Source: a virus
IMG/VR virus record: IMGVR_UViG_3300015371_000162
Span: 1-25,005 of that record
Length of the DNA stretch: 25,005 bases
Strand: one strand, 5' to 3'
In this document: positions 13,881 through 21,131 of the stretch, one piece after another
Layout: every line of letters begins with the position of its first letter
Position numbering within the stretch: the first letter of the stretch is position 1
Program-made: the position numbers and the translations under genes
Notes under the pieces: generated by a model
Seen by the model: the letters and a program-made list of their open reading frames with translations, nothing else
Told to the model about the DNA's origin: nothing
Databases searched by the model: none

Positions 13881-16336
13881 TCCTCTGCTTCTCCCCAACT
13901 CGGGCCGACACTGACTTCGGCTTTGAATGGCAACGTCCATCCGAGTTCATCGAATGCAGTCGCACCCATCACTTGCTTGATGATCTCGGAGTACTCTTCG
14001 ATGTAGTCTTCCTCGACATCCGCAACAATTGAGTCGTGAACGAGAATTCCAATTGCGGCTCGTCGTGGATCGATTTCAGATCGGAGAGTAATTGCTCCGC
14101 AAAGAGTGATATCCGAAGCTGTAGACTGAGGATAAAAGTTGATTCCTTCTCGGTAACATGACTCAAGATTGTCTCGGGTAAGAAGATGGAAACGACGCTT
14201 CCGTCCGAACGGTGATATGAGAACTCTCTTCCCTTTGACTTCCCTCTTGACTGACTCTTCCCACGCCGCGACTCCGGTGAAGGTCTTCCAGACCCACTCG
14301 ATGTATGGCTCAGCTTGGCTCTTCGGAATCCCATGCTTCTCCTGAAAGGTATCGGCCGATTGCAAGTAGAAGACGCCGAAGTTCACATTCTTGCACGTAG
14401 AATACTGTTCGTAGGTATAGTCAGCCCCGTAGAATCTGGTGGCCGTTTCCTTGTGGAGCGAGAGGTCTTCAGTGTAAATTCGCGTGAGTTCTCGATCTCC
14501 TGAGAACTGCGCGATACAACGCAACTCAGCCTGCGAATGATCTGCCGAGACAATCCTTCTACCGGGGGACGCTCGGAACAGAGAACGAATGTCAGGCATG
14601 TCCGGCTTGGTTCGTGTGATATTCTGCAAGTTCGGGCGAGAAGACGATAGTCTTCCGCTGTTAGTTCCGTGTAGGTTGAGTTGAGTGTAAATCCGCGAAT
14701 CTTCATCGAGTTCCGCCCTCTTGATTAGACCGACGAGATACGTACCATCCTGCTTCTGCAGCTTCTTGTATCGGTCGAACTGTTCTGTGAACGAGATGTA
14801 GAACGAACGTCGCTCCTGTGCGTCGTCAGCAGGCGCGACCTTGCGTAGCGCCCCCTCCGCAACAATTTTGGTATCGCCCCGGAACTTGAACCGACCGGCG
14901 ATGATCTCTTTGCGTGCGGCCTCATCGACAGAGCGCGCCGGTTTCTGCATCGTTGGCGTTGGCTTGCGCTTCTGCATCGCATGCTGAATGCCCCACTGAT
15001 CGTAGAGTAGCGCGGCCATGTGAGCGGTCGAGCCTGGATTGAGCAAGTCGTTGTCGACCGCCTTCTGCATCCGAATACGTAGCTCGTCCATCTCCGGTTG
15101 CACGACGAACTCATGCAAGTCCATTGCACGATCCACATCGTAGATCATGCCATTGAGTTCTACCTCTGTTAGAAACTCGTTACCACGTAGGAGCAAGTGT
15201 CGATACGCACCGAGAACGTCATCCCTCTCTGCGCGGGGGAGTTGATTCTGTAGGAGTTGGAAGGTGCCACCCACGTCCATCCCTGCGTAGCGGTAGAACT
15301 CGTCATAGTCTTCTACGACTCCCGTCTTTTTGGCACGTTCCACACGCTCGGAGGAGTAATAGGGCCATCCGAACGTATCCATGAGCAAATAGTCCAGACC
15401 GTGTATACCAATACGTTCATCGGTTCCTGATCTCTCATCGAGAGCATAGGAGAGTAGCATCGTGTCATGATCTACGCGCGCTTCCTCGATGCCATACGTA
15501 TAGCGTAGGATTTTCGTGTCAAACTTTCCACCGTGCCAGCCATACGTACAGTCGGGACGGGAGAGGAATTGTCTAAGGTCACTTCGAACAACATCGTCGA
15601 ACGCATCGAATCTTTCCCCAAGAACGTAAGCCACATCTCCCTCCACAGCGAATTGAAATGAGATAAGGCTTGCTCGGTGAGAAAGTCCTCCCCTTGACTC
15701 GATGTCGCAACACACGAGGGGTACGGCAGTGCCCCCACGTGAATACTTTCGAAGAATAGATCGGGCTGCCCGTTCATTCTCGATTACCTCGATCTCGGGG
15801 AACGTTGGTTCCGGTAGTGGATTCAGTGCTCGTCGGAAGTCTCGCTGTAGGTCAGGGAACTTGGAATCGTTCTTGAGGATGACGGCAGGATTATTCGTAG
15901 CCACAACAACTCGCCCGTTTTGCTGATGACGATACCCACGGTGTCGATCAATCGAGCCTTTTCCAATGAGTAGACCAACTGCCTCGCTTCCGCAGGCGAT
16001 AACAGTGTCAATTCCCTGAAGTTCCCTCTCAAGCCTTGGAGCACACGCTTTGATCGCCTCCGGTGGTACATTGCCCTCGGGTGCGACACACAAGACAGTA
16101 TTCGTGAGAAGCATCTGCTCACGCTTGACTCCATTCATGCCGAACAGATAGTCGAGAATCTTGCCCGAACCCATACTCGATGACATCGGCTCGCCGGTTC
16201 GTACCTCGGCTGCGCCTGGTGAGCGGCTTACGACCGCACCGCGCACAGGATGCATGGTGGGCCGTTTCGTCTTGACACACTGTGCGCTTTGCAAGGGGCA
16301 CTCCCCGCAAAGAGCACCTTCAGCTTTGGGGATCAT
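13877..16336 (-). CDS. Family A DNA polymerase with 3'-5' exonuclease and N-terminal UDG-like domain
   Basis: An 819-residue replicative polymerase. Residues 1-170 resemble the uracil-DNA glycosylase superfamily (family 4 type): Cys10, Cys13, Cys83 and Cys98 in the CxxC-n-C-x14-C arrangement that holds an Fe-S cluster, and TNTVLCVAPEGNVPPEAIKAC. However, motif 1 reads SRSPGAAE instead of GEAPGxxE, and motif 2 reads NNPAVIL instead of HPxxL, so glycosylase chemistry is probably lost. The exonuclease spans about 195-375: DIE (211-213), GKFD (270-273) and YAGMD (350-354). The polymerase has LSSSRPNLQNI, motif A SADHSQAELR (Asp about 599), motif B KNVNFGVFY (Lys about 649) and motif C LVHDSI (Asp about 768). 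Catalytic residues of both latter domains are intact. ATG 16336 overlaps a 21-residue reading frame as ATGA. Confidence 0.92.
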   Translation of the reverse strand: MIPKAEGALCGECPLQSAQCVKTKRPTMHPVRGAVVSRSPGAAEVRTGEPMSSSMGSGKILDYLFGMNGVKREQMLLTNTVLCVAPEGNVPPEAIKACAPRLERELQGIDTVIACGSEAVGLLIGKGSIDRHRGYRHQQNGRVVVATNNPAVILKNDSKFPDLQRDFRRALNPLPEPTFPEIEVIENERAARSILRKYSRGGTAVPLVCCDIESRGGLSHRASLISFQFAVEGDVAYVLGERFDAFDDVVRSDLRQFLSRPDCTYGWHGGKFDTKILRYTYGIEEARVDHDTMLLSYALDERSGTDERIGIHGLDYLLMDTFGWPYYSSERVERAKKTGVVEDYDEFYRYAGMDVGGTFQLLQNQLPRAERDDVLGAYRHLLLRGNEFLTEVELNGMIYDVDRAMDLHEFVVQPEMDELRIRMQKAVDNDLLNPGSTAHMAALLYDQWGIQHAMQKRKPTPTMQKPARSVDEAARKEIIAGRFKFRGDTKIVAEGALRKVAPADDAQERRSFYISFTEQFDRYKKLQKQDGTYLVGLIKRAELDEDSRIYTQLNLHGTNSGRLSSSRPNLQNITRTKPDMPDIRSLFRASPGRRIVSADHSQAELRCIAQFSGDRELTRIYTEDLSLHKETATRFYGADYTYEQYSTCKNVNFGVFYLQSADTFQEKHGIPKSQAEPYIEWVWKTFTGVAAWEESVKREVKGKRVLISPFGRKRRFHLLTRDNLESCYREGINFYPQSTASDITLCGAITLRSEIDPRRAAIGILVHDSIVADVEEDYIEEYSEIIKQVMGATAFDELGWTLPFKAEVSVGPSWGEAEE

Positions 16337-16398
16337 CTGCCAGTCCTAGTTTCATCGTTGAGCACTTGTAGTCGCTGTGCGAGAGATGTCCTACTCAT
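16333..16398 (-). CDS. 21-residue reading frame coupled on both sides
   Basis: The only reading frame filling the gap between the 102-residue gene and the polymerase gene. It starts at ATG 16398-16396, overlapping the upstream stop as ATGA, and ends at TGA 16335-16333, overlapping the polymerase ATG as ATGA. The peptide is MSRTSLAQRLQVLNDETRTGR, basic and helical. Two exact 4-nt overlaps in a row match the linking used by its neighbours, which argues for translation. It may serve mainly to carry ribosomes to the polymerase start. Confidence 0.45.
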   Translation of the reverse strand: MSRTSLAQRLQVLNDETRTGR

Positions 16399-16703
16399 TC
16401 GCACTCCCATACAGGAAATGCACCCTCATCGCTTGCATCACACAGAGTCCAGTGGTCCTCGTCATAGGTTCCGTCCTCGACCCACTCCCCATCGACCAGT
16501 TTCGTGTTAGGAAACTGACGAGGCGTATACTTCATATAGCGCGAGACGACACGTATCTCGGTGAACGATAGATCAGTCTGCTCCATCCAGAACTTGCGTG
16601 CGTCGTGGCGAGTTGGATAATGCAGCTTCGGCAACCACGCTCGTGCACCATCTTCTTCCCACGCCCCCATCTCATCGGGGATATGGAGATCAACTTCGTT
16701 CAC
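16395..16703 (-). CDS. 102-residue conserved-looking phage protein, unknown function
   Basis: A longer frame exists, but the GTG at 16703-16701 overlaps the stop of the upstream DUF4406-like gene as GTGA, so the product is 102 residues beginning MNEVDLHIPDEMGAWEEDG. It is rich in Trp, Glu and Asp. A central helix-strand region (ARKFWMEQTDLSFTEIRVVS) is followed by a loop-rich C-terminus containing two cysteines (HWTLCDASDEGAFPVWECE). No catalytic motif is recognised. It sits between a nucleotide-metabolism candidate and the polymerase, so a replication-related role is possible. Confidence 0.62.
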   Translation of the reverse strand: MNEVDLHIPDEMGAWEEDGARAWLPKLHYPTRHDARKFWMEQTDLSFTEIRVVSRYMKYTPRQFPNTKLVDGEWVEDGTYDEDHWTLCDASDEGAFPVWECE

Positions 16704-17038
16704 GGTCTCATCTCCAACCACTCGTTGATTGTACGGACTGGCATCTTGAGGAACGACGCAACCATGATCTCCATGACTGCACCCTTCGACATTCCGAATC
16801 CCGGCAGCACGGCTACACCATCGGCTTCTAGAACTTGTCGTAGACCGAGACGTAACCATTCGATGTAGTCCTCTGGATCGGGATTAGAGTTGCGTGCAGG
16901 GTTCAACGTCAGATAGCCACACTCAGCTAGCTTTGACTCTGCGTGGAAGAATGCGGGATAGTTCAAGTCGGGCAATCCTGACATCGGCCCCGCGATATAC
17001 AGCGTCGTCGTGCCTGCGCCTGAGAGATCGAGCTTCAC
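16700..17038 (-). CDS. DUF4406 / nucleoside 2-deoxyribosyltransferase-like protein
   Basis: The GTG at 17038-17036 overlaps the upstream stop as GTGA and gives 112 residues. LYIAGPMSGLPDLNYPAFF, close to the N-terminus, is the hallmark opening of DUF4406 and related deoxyribosyltransferase-like folds. DYIEWLRLGLRQVLEADGVAVLPGFGMSKGAVMEIMVA carries the following strand and the conserved Gly-Ser-x-Gly-A...E pattern with the presumed catalytic Glu. Related enzymes cleave or exchange the base of (deoxy)nucleotides, so a role in the phage nucleotide pool is plausible. Substrate and activity are not shown by the sequence. Confidence 0.78.
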   Translation of the reverse strand: MKLDLSGAGTTTLYIAGPMSGLPDLNYPAFFHAESKLAECGYLTLNPARNSNPDPEDYIEWLRLGLRQVLEADGVAVLPGFGMSKGAVMEIMVASFLKMPVRTINEWLEMRP

Positions 17039-17364
17039 AGTTCCACTCCGGGTGGTAGGAACATCCGTTGTTGTTGAGGCACAGCGACTTGTGCCTTCAT
17101 CTTGGCCTTCTTCGTATTCTTCAGCATCATCTCGGCCTGTTCGAACCACTTCTGCTTGATCAGTAGATCGTATTCGTCATCACTCAGATCGAACCGTTCC
17201 TTGATCAAGTCGCTCTGGACAAGCTGCACGACACGGAACATGAACTCGGCATCACCGAGCCTGTACATCGGCGGCGGCGGAATCTGTTCGATCTCGAACC
17301 GCTTCATCAACTGATCGATCTTCTTGTTGATCTGCTCGATTTGATCTTCGATTGGATCGGGCAT
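17035..17364 (-). CDS. 109-residue helical protein, unknown function
   Basis: Starts at ATG 17364, one base after the primase-helicase stop. Residues about 3-28 form a short coiled coil (EDQIEQINKKIDQLMKRFEI). A Pro-rich link (IPPPPMYRLGD) and a helical body follow (FMFRVVQLVQSDLIKERFDL; YDLLIKQKWFEQAEMMLKN), then a basic Lys/Gln tail. No enzyme motif is visible. Its size and helical character would suit an adaptor or loader for the replication proteins encoded on each side, but this is only position-based. Confidence 0.65.
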   Translation of the reverse strand: MPDPIEDQIEQINKKIDQLMKRFEIEQIPPPPMYRLGDAEFMFRVVQLVQSDLIKERFDLSDDEYDLLIKQKWFEQAEMMLKNTKKAKMKAQVAVPQQQRMFLPPGVEL

Positions 17365-17365
17365 G

Positions 17366-19576
17366 CTACCTCCCCACGGGCCAGTAGGATTTCGCTCGTG
17401 TCCCCTTCGACACGATTTGGATCATTGCACGTTGGTGCAAAGTACTCTCGATCGCATCGGCCTCACGTGCGTTGAGCCGATGATGCTGCATGATCTGGCT
17501 ACGCATGATGCCGGGTTGCTTCTCGATCGTGCGGTACACAGAGAGCAGCTTCGTCTCGTCGGCCGTGACACCGGAGTTACGAATCATGTCGACGGCATGT
17601 CGACCCCACTTCTGAATGTAGTACGCGGCGGTGAGCAGATCATGTAGCTCGGCTGTAATCTCAGTACCTTCTGGTTCTTGGCGAGAAGCGGCGAGCAACA
17701 TCATCAGCTTCTGCAGTGAGACGTACATGCGTGAGAACATCGGCAATGCTCGATCGGACTCAGGCGAGTCCTCTGCCGCGCGGAGCAACTGTCTCTCCAT
17801 CGCAGCCATACGCTCCCACACTTCCTGTGTCGGCGTCACCGTAATCTCCGGTGTCATTAGCATCTTCTGTCCGTCGTGCGTCTCCATCAGTACTTCACGA
17901 TCGGTATACATCTGCCACAGAGCCTGGAACGTGGACTGCAGTGCATTGCGCTTGTATCTCTCGTCGGGACGAGGCGGGCCGGTCGGACGTAGGTTCTCTG
18001 TACTGCCGTAACCACGAACGACGAGGAAGCGGGGAATGAATCCCGATGCGTAGTACGACTCATCAATCAGGCTATACATCTTGCCCGGTACGCCACCCCC
18101 AAAGAAGACAAAGATCGGCTCGACAATCTCATATGTGTCCTTCTTCAGCACACGAGAGATATACGGAGGCACGTCATACATCTTGGTCATCGTCTCGTGC
18201 ATCCCCGCAAGGTAATCCTTGCGTTGCATTGAGTCGAAGAAGCCGGTTACCTCGTCACGGTAGAATACCGATACCATCTTCGGCCTCAACGCGAGTCTTG
18301 ATAGCAGCCCCTCCACAGTAGCGTCTGACGCGAGCATCAGTGACTTGTCGATGTCGAGCACGAAGTCCATTGCCATGTCCATTGCGGTCGACTTACGTGT
18401 GAGAGTCGACTCTCCTAGGATCATCGCCCACAGATTAGGCACGATTGGGCGCGGCCTCTCCGTGTACATACGAAGTGTGGTCGACATGAGAGTGGACATC
18501 AACATCGCACAGGAGATTTCGTGGAACTCGGGGATCGCATCCGTTACGCCGGTCGCCCAATTGTGGTACTCGTTGATCAGGGTGGGCTTGAGCGATTCTT
18601 CTTCGCTCTGCGAGATAAGCAGAGGCATCGAGAGATAGCGATGCTCGGCCAGCATGACCTCGACCGACTTGTGCTCCATCTCTGCCTTGAGGATTTCCCT
18701 CCACAGATGTGAGTCGGGTCTGCCGTCGCGCTCGTACTTGTTTGATTTCGAATTCTTCGCGACGACGAATGTCTCTTCGGCAGTCATGCCCACTTCGAAA
18801 CACACCAGGAGCAAGCGCCACAAGTGGCCCGACCAATCACTCGATGGCTCTTCACTCACATAGCGTGCATAGGCCGATGCCAGTCCCTTCACTTTGAGTA
18901 TGTCCTGATAGGCGTAGAACACCATCTCATATGATGGAAGTCCACCGAGTGTGGGGACTGAGATGTCAGGAAGGTCGGCGTATGCGTCCGGTTGCGCTAA
19001 CTCATCGAAGATGCTCGTCGGCAATACATCATCGATCGACGCGAGCAGCCGTACAATCGGCGCATCGTCCGTCTGATACTTGAAGTTGTACGATCCTGGC
19101 ACACGGAGTAGCTGTGTGAGATCGTGGCCTGTCTTGTCAGCGCCAAGACTTGCGTATTGATAGGCGATCCGCTTCGAATAGTTCTCAGCGATTAGCGGAT
19201 CGACCTTGCGATCCAACTTCCACACTGCCTGATACCGCATTGGTGATGACTCGATCACGCACTGCGGTGGAATGTCTACCTGATTCGGCGCACACGCATC
19301 AAGGTCAGCCCATACAAGGTTCTGCGGGATCGTGTTCTCTTTGATCCTCTTCGGAACCGATAGCACGTTCACACAGAAGTACACATTGTGTGTCGGCTTG
19401 ACCCGCTCGATGTACTCCACCATCTTGTCACGATCCTCGGGCCACTTGTAGAACCGCTCATTGAACGTATCACGCCGAGCGGGTGGCCGAGTTGTTGCTA
19501 TACAGACATACCCCTCATCCTTGGAGAAGAGGTAGTCGAAGAACTGCAGGGTTACAGTCTCTTCTGTAGTTGACAT
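17366..19576 (-). CDS. Primase-helicase: AEP-like N-terminus and DUF3987-type ATPase
   Basis: The protein is 736 residues from ATG 19576. The N-terminal 170 residues resemble archaeo-eukaryotic primases: LVWADLDAC gives the metal-binding Asp91 and Asp93, SSPMRYQAVWKL is the second motif with Gln where His is usual, and HDLTQLLRVPGSYNFKY is the third. An ATPase follows with Walker A GESTLTRKS (388-396, Lys395) and Walker B VFYRDEV (Asp441, Glu442). The C-terminal part ends in a winged-helix-like region (RSQIMQHHRLNAREADAIES). It should prime and unwind at the fork, with the polymerase downstream. No ribosome site precedes ATG 19576; a TTG at 19618 is an alternative start that would place a hairpin inside the coding region. 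Confidence 0.82.
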   Translation of the reverse strand: MSTTEETVTLQFFDYLFSKDEGYVCIATTRPPARRDTFNERFYKWPEDRDKMVEYIERVKPTHNVYFCVNVLSVPKRIKENTIPQNLVWADLDACAPNQVDIPPQCVIESSPMRYQAVWKLDRKVDPLIAENYSKRIAYQYASLGADKTGHDLTQLLRVPGSYNFKYQTDDAPIVRLLASIDDVLPTSIFDELAQPDAYADLPDISVPTLGGLPSYEMVFYAYQDILKVKGLASAYARYVSEEPSSDWSGHLWRLLLVCFEVGMTAEETFVVAKNSKSNKYERDGRPDSHLWREILKAEMEHKSVEVMLAEHRYLSMPLLISQSEEESLKPTLINEYHNWATGVTDAIPEFHEISCAMLMSTLMSTTLRMYTERPRPIVPNLWAMILGESTLTRKSTAMDMAMDFVLDIDKSLMLASDATVEGLLSRLALRPKMVSVFYRDEVTGFFDSMQRKDYLAGMHETMTKMYDVPPYISRVLKKDTYEIVEPIFVFFGGGVPGKMYSLIDESYYASGFIPRFLVVRGYGSTENLRPTGPPRPDERYKRNALQSTFQALWQMYTDREVLMETHDGQKMLMTPEITVTPTQEVWERMAAMERQLLRAAEDSPESDRALPMFSRMYVSLQKLMMLLAASRQEPEGTEITAELHDLLTAAYYIQKWGRHAVDMIRNSGVTADETKLLSVYRTIEKQPGIMRSQIMQHHRLNAREADAIESTLHQRAMIQIVSKGTRAKSYWPVGR

Positions 19577-19592
19577 AGGGATAGATGCGAAA

Positions 19593-19610
19593 GCCCCCCT
19601 TGCGGGGGGC
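19593..19610 (-). terminator. GC hairpin with GCAA tetraloop between the SSB-like and primase genes
   Basis: On the minus strand GCCCCCC, loop GCAA, GGGGGGC, then TTT. The 7-bp all-GC stem closed by a GNRA tetraloop is very stable and followed by a short T run, as in an intrinsic terminator. Only 16 nt separate it from the primase start, leaving no room for a promoter, so it may attenuate, stabilise the upstream message or control primase translation rather than stop transcription fully. Confidence 0.5.
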
Positions 19611-19629
19611 CGTCGCAATCATCGTCTCT

Positions 19630-20151
19630 CTACTGAAGCAGTCCTGCGCCCTGTGCGCTGTTGATCTCCGTGCCTGCGGGCTTGAAGCCCTCGATCTCGT
19701 TGACATCCTTGCCCTGTCGCTTGTCATACTTCTTCCGCACGACGGCGACGAGTTCCTTGCCTTCCAACTCTTCGACGGAAGGCATCTTGTAGCCCTTCTT
19801 CTCCCACGATTCACCGATCGCGTTGAGGAAGTTCGCCATGCGGTTGTTCATCTGCTTGCGCTTCGTTGCGTCGTAGTCGGCGGGCGGAATGAAGAGATTC
19901 GTCCCCCCGCAGTACAGTCCCGCGACTTCCTGATCATCGACGGGATCGTGATCCTCATCGACACGAATGCCGAGCGCGAGGTACGGCGTGCCATGCGGCA
20001 GCGCCTTCGAGCCGTCGACGTTCTCGGTCGTCTTCCAGATTGCGCGACCGACGTGTGCGTTGTACATCCCGCTCGGGACTGCGGGAAACCCTACGGCGTC
20101 CGGGTCTGAGCCGGTCAGATCGAGGGTGCCATCGAACTCCTGCTCTGACAT
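19630..20151 (-). CDS. Single-stranded DNA-binding protein candidate (DUF669-like)
   Basis: A 173-residue protein directly downstream of the Sak4-type ATPase, where phages commonly place their single-strand-binding partner. The pattern fits DUF669-like proteins: PSGMYNAHVGRAIWKTTENV, then TPYLALGIRV, a helix near MNNRMANFLNAIGESW, VEELEGKELVAVVRKKYDKR, and an ending ...DVNEIEGFKPAG. A Gly/Gln tail follows. It is probably an OB-fold protein protecting single-stranded DNA during replication and recombination. This is a family-level inference; the aromatic and basic residues are present, but binding is not shown. ATG directly follows the TAG of the upstream gene. Confidence 0.68.
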   Translation of the reverse strand: MSEQEFDGTLDLTGSDPDAVGFPAVPSGMYNAHVGRAIWKTTENVDGSKALPHGTPYLALGIRVDEDHDPVDDQEVAGLYCGGTNLFIPPADYDATKRKQMNNRMANFLNAIGESWEKKGYKMPSVEELEGKELVAVVRKKYDKRQGKDVNEIEGFKPAGTEINSAQGAGLLQ

Positions 20152-20922
20152 CTACTTCTTCTCCTGTTCGTTCGTTTGCTGCAGCTTGTCCCACAACGAC
20201 GGAATCGTTGGGTCGATCTCGGCCGGTTCGAACGCGCCAGTACGATCCTTGGCAATCGTCGTCTCGGTCTTCTGGAATTGCATGATGCGCATCACACCCT
20301 TGTCGCCATCACTCTCCGCTCTGTAGTAGCCGACGATATCGAGGAATCCCGGAATCTCTGTCTTCAGCTTGCCAGTTAGCTTTGGGAACGTCAACAGCTT
20401 CATGTTGTTGTCGCGATCCGTAGCCGAGTGGCAGTTGAAGATTGTATTGCATGGCAGATCACGGAATGCTCGAACGATCTCACGCATGTGACTGCCCGAC
20501 TTTCCATAACCGCGCATGTCGGGCACGTCAGGATCGATCTTGTCATTCATGCGTGCGAATTGTTTCATCACTTCACTAAGATCGAGCGACTGTAGCTCCG
20601 ATAGCGTATCCACTCCAATAGTCCCATACGGGAACTTCTTCCCGTCGGAGGGGATCGCATTGAAGAGCATCTTGTACGCATCGACCAACTGCTTGACTGA
20701 TCTGATCTGAACTACATCGATGTCCCCACGATTGCGCAGTGTAGCGATACCACCATCGATGTCAAGGATCAGCAGGGGCGAAGTCATCTTGTGATCCTGC
20801 GCTGTACCAAGCAGATGTGTCTTGCCCACTCCCGGCTCGCCATAGAACATGGAGTTCAACCACTTGATCGACACGGCAGGAGGCTCAGCACCTAGCTTCG
20901 CACGTAGTTCTGTAGTAGCTAT
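20152..20922 (-). CDS. Sak4-type RecA-fold ATPase (single-strand annealing/recombination), apparent AUA start
   Basis: The ATPase core is clear: Walker A GEPGVGKTHL, LLILDIDGG, Walker B TIGVDTLSEL, and a helix of Sak4-like type (GYGKSGSHMREIVRAFRDLP) followed by TIFNCHSA. Such proteins are RecA-like single-strand annealing recombinases. A GTG at 20874 would give 240 residues but has no ribosome site. The frame upstream is coding-like (ATTELRAKLGAEPPAV), and only ATC 20925 or ATA 20922 precede it. ATA 20922 overlaps the previous stop as ATAG, 6 nt behind a near-perfect ribosome site AAGGGGGTGA, so I place the start there (256 residues). It lies next to the SSB-like gene and one module away from a Cas4/RecB nuclease, as in phage recombination systems. 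Confidence 0.8.
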   Translation of the reverse strand: MATTELRAKLGAEPPAVSIKWLNSMFYGEPGVGKTHLLGTAQDHKMTSPLLILDIDGGIATLRNRGDIDVVQIRSVKQLVDAYKMLFNAIPSDGKKFPYGTIGVDTLSELQSLDLSEVMKQFARMNDKIDPDVPDMRGYGKSGSHMREIVRAFRDLPCNTIFNCHSATDRDNNMKLLTFPKLTGKLKTEIPGFLDIVGYYRAESDGDKGVMRIMQFQKTETTIAKDRTGAFEPAEIDPTIPSLWDKLQQTNEQEKK

Positions 20923-21131
20923 GATTCACCCCCTTCCCTCACGATAGCTTCGGAAGAAGGCACGCCGTTGATTGTGAGATACCAATCTTTGAAGTAGTCA
21001 TTCCAGAGAAACACGAGATCACGGCGATTCTTGTGCCCCTCACTCGACAGTATCTTCTCACCGTTTGGCGCGATCAGCGTGAGATACCACTGATCATCCT
21101 CGCCTTTGAAAATGTCAGCGGTCTTCTGCAT
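20919..21131 (-). CDS. DUF1508-like (YegP-type) small protein
   Basis: A 70-residue product from ATG 21131, chosen because AGGAG lies 6 nt upstream; ATG 21137 abuts that site. FKGEDDQWYLTLIAPNGEKILSSEGHKNRRDLVF is the classic DUF1508 pattern of a beta-hairpin with 'NG..I..SEGY/H', here followed by a tryptophan-rich strand (WNDYFKDWYLTINGVP) and a Glu-rich tail. Members are small and uncharacterised. It overlaps the upstream gene by 17 nt and the ATPase gene by 4 nt, so it belongs to the recombination operon. Its role there is unknown. Confidence 0.7.
   Translation of the reverse strand: MQKTADIFKGEDDQWYLTLIAPNGEKILSSEGHKNRRDLVFLWNDYFKDWYLTINGVPSSEAIVREGGES
20926..20935 (-). promoter_or_regulatory. 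Extended ribosome binding site for the Sak4-like gene
   Basis: AAGGGGGTGA on the minus strand differs from the full anti-SD complement AAGGAGGTGA at one base (G for A, still able to pair as G-U). The GGGGG core ends 6 nt before ATA 20922 and 3 nt before ATC 20925, and over 50 nt before the first canonical start at 20874. Confidence 0.5.

Noticed and set aside
13880-13940. Start at 13940 for the 67-residue gene
   Set aside because: The ATGA overlap at 13880 matches the neighbouring junctions, and the extension lies inside the polymerase C-terminus.
16703-16859. N-terminal extension of the 102-residue gene to 16859
   Set aside because: The extension only shadows the DUF4406-like gene; the GTGA overlap at 16703 gives the start pattern used by the neighbouring genes.
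19585-20109. A 174-codon plus-strand frame opposite the SSB-like gene
   Set aside because: It is antisense to a gene with family support and clear coupling; its translation looks like an unstructured mirror frame.
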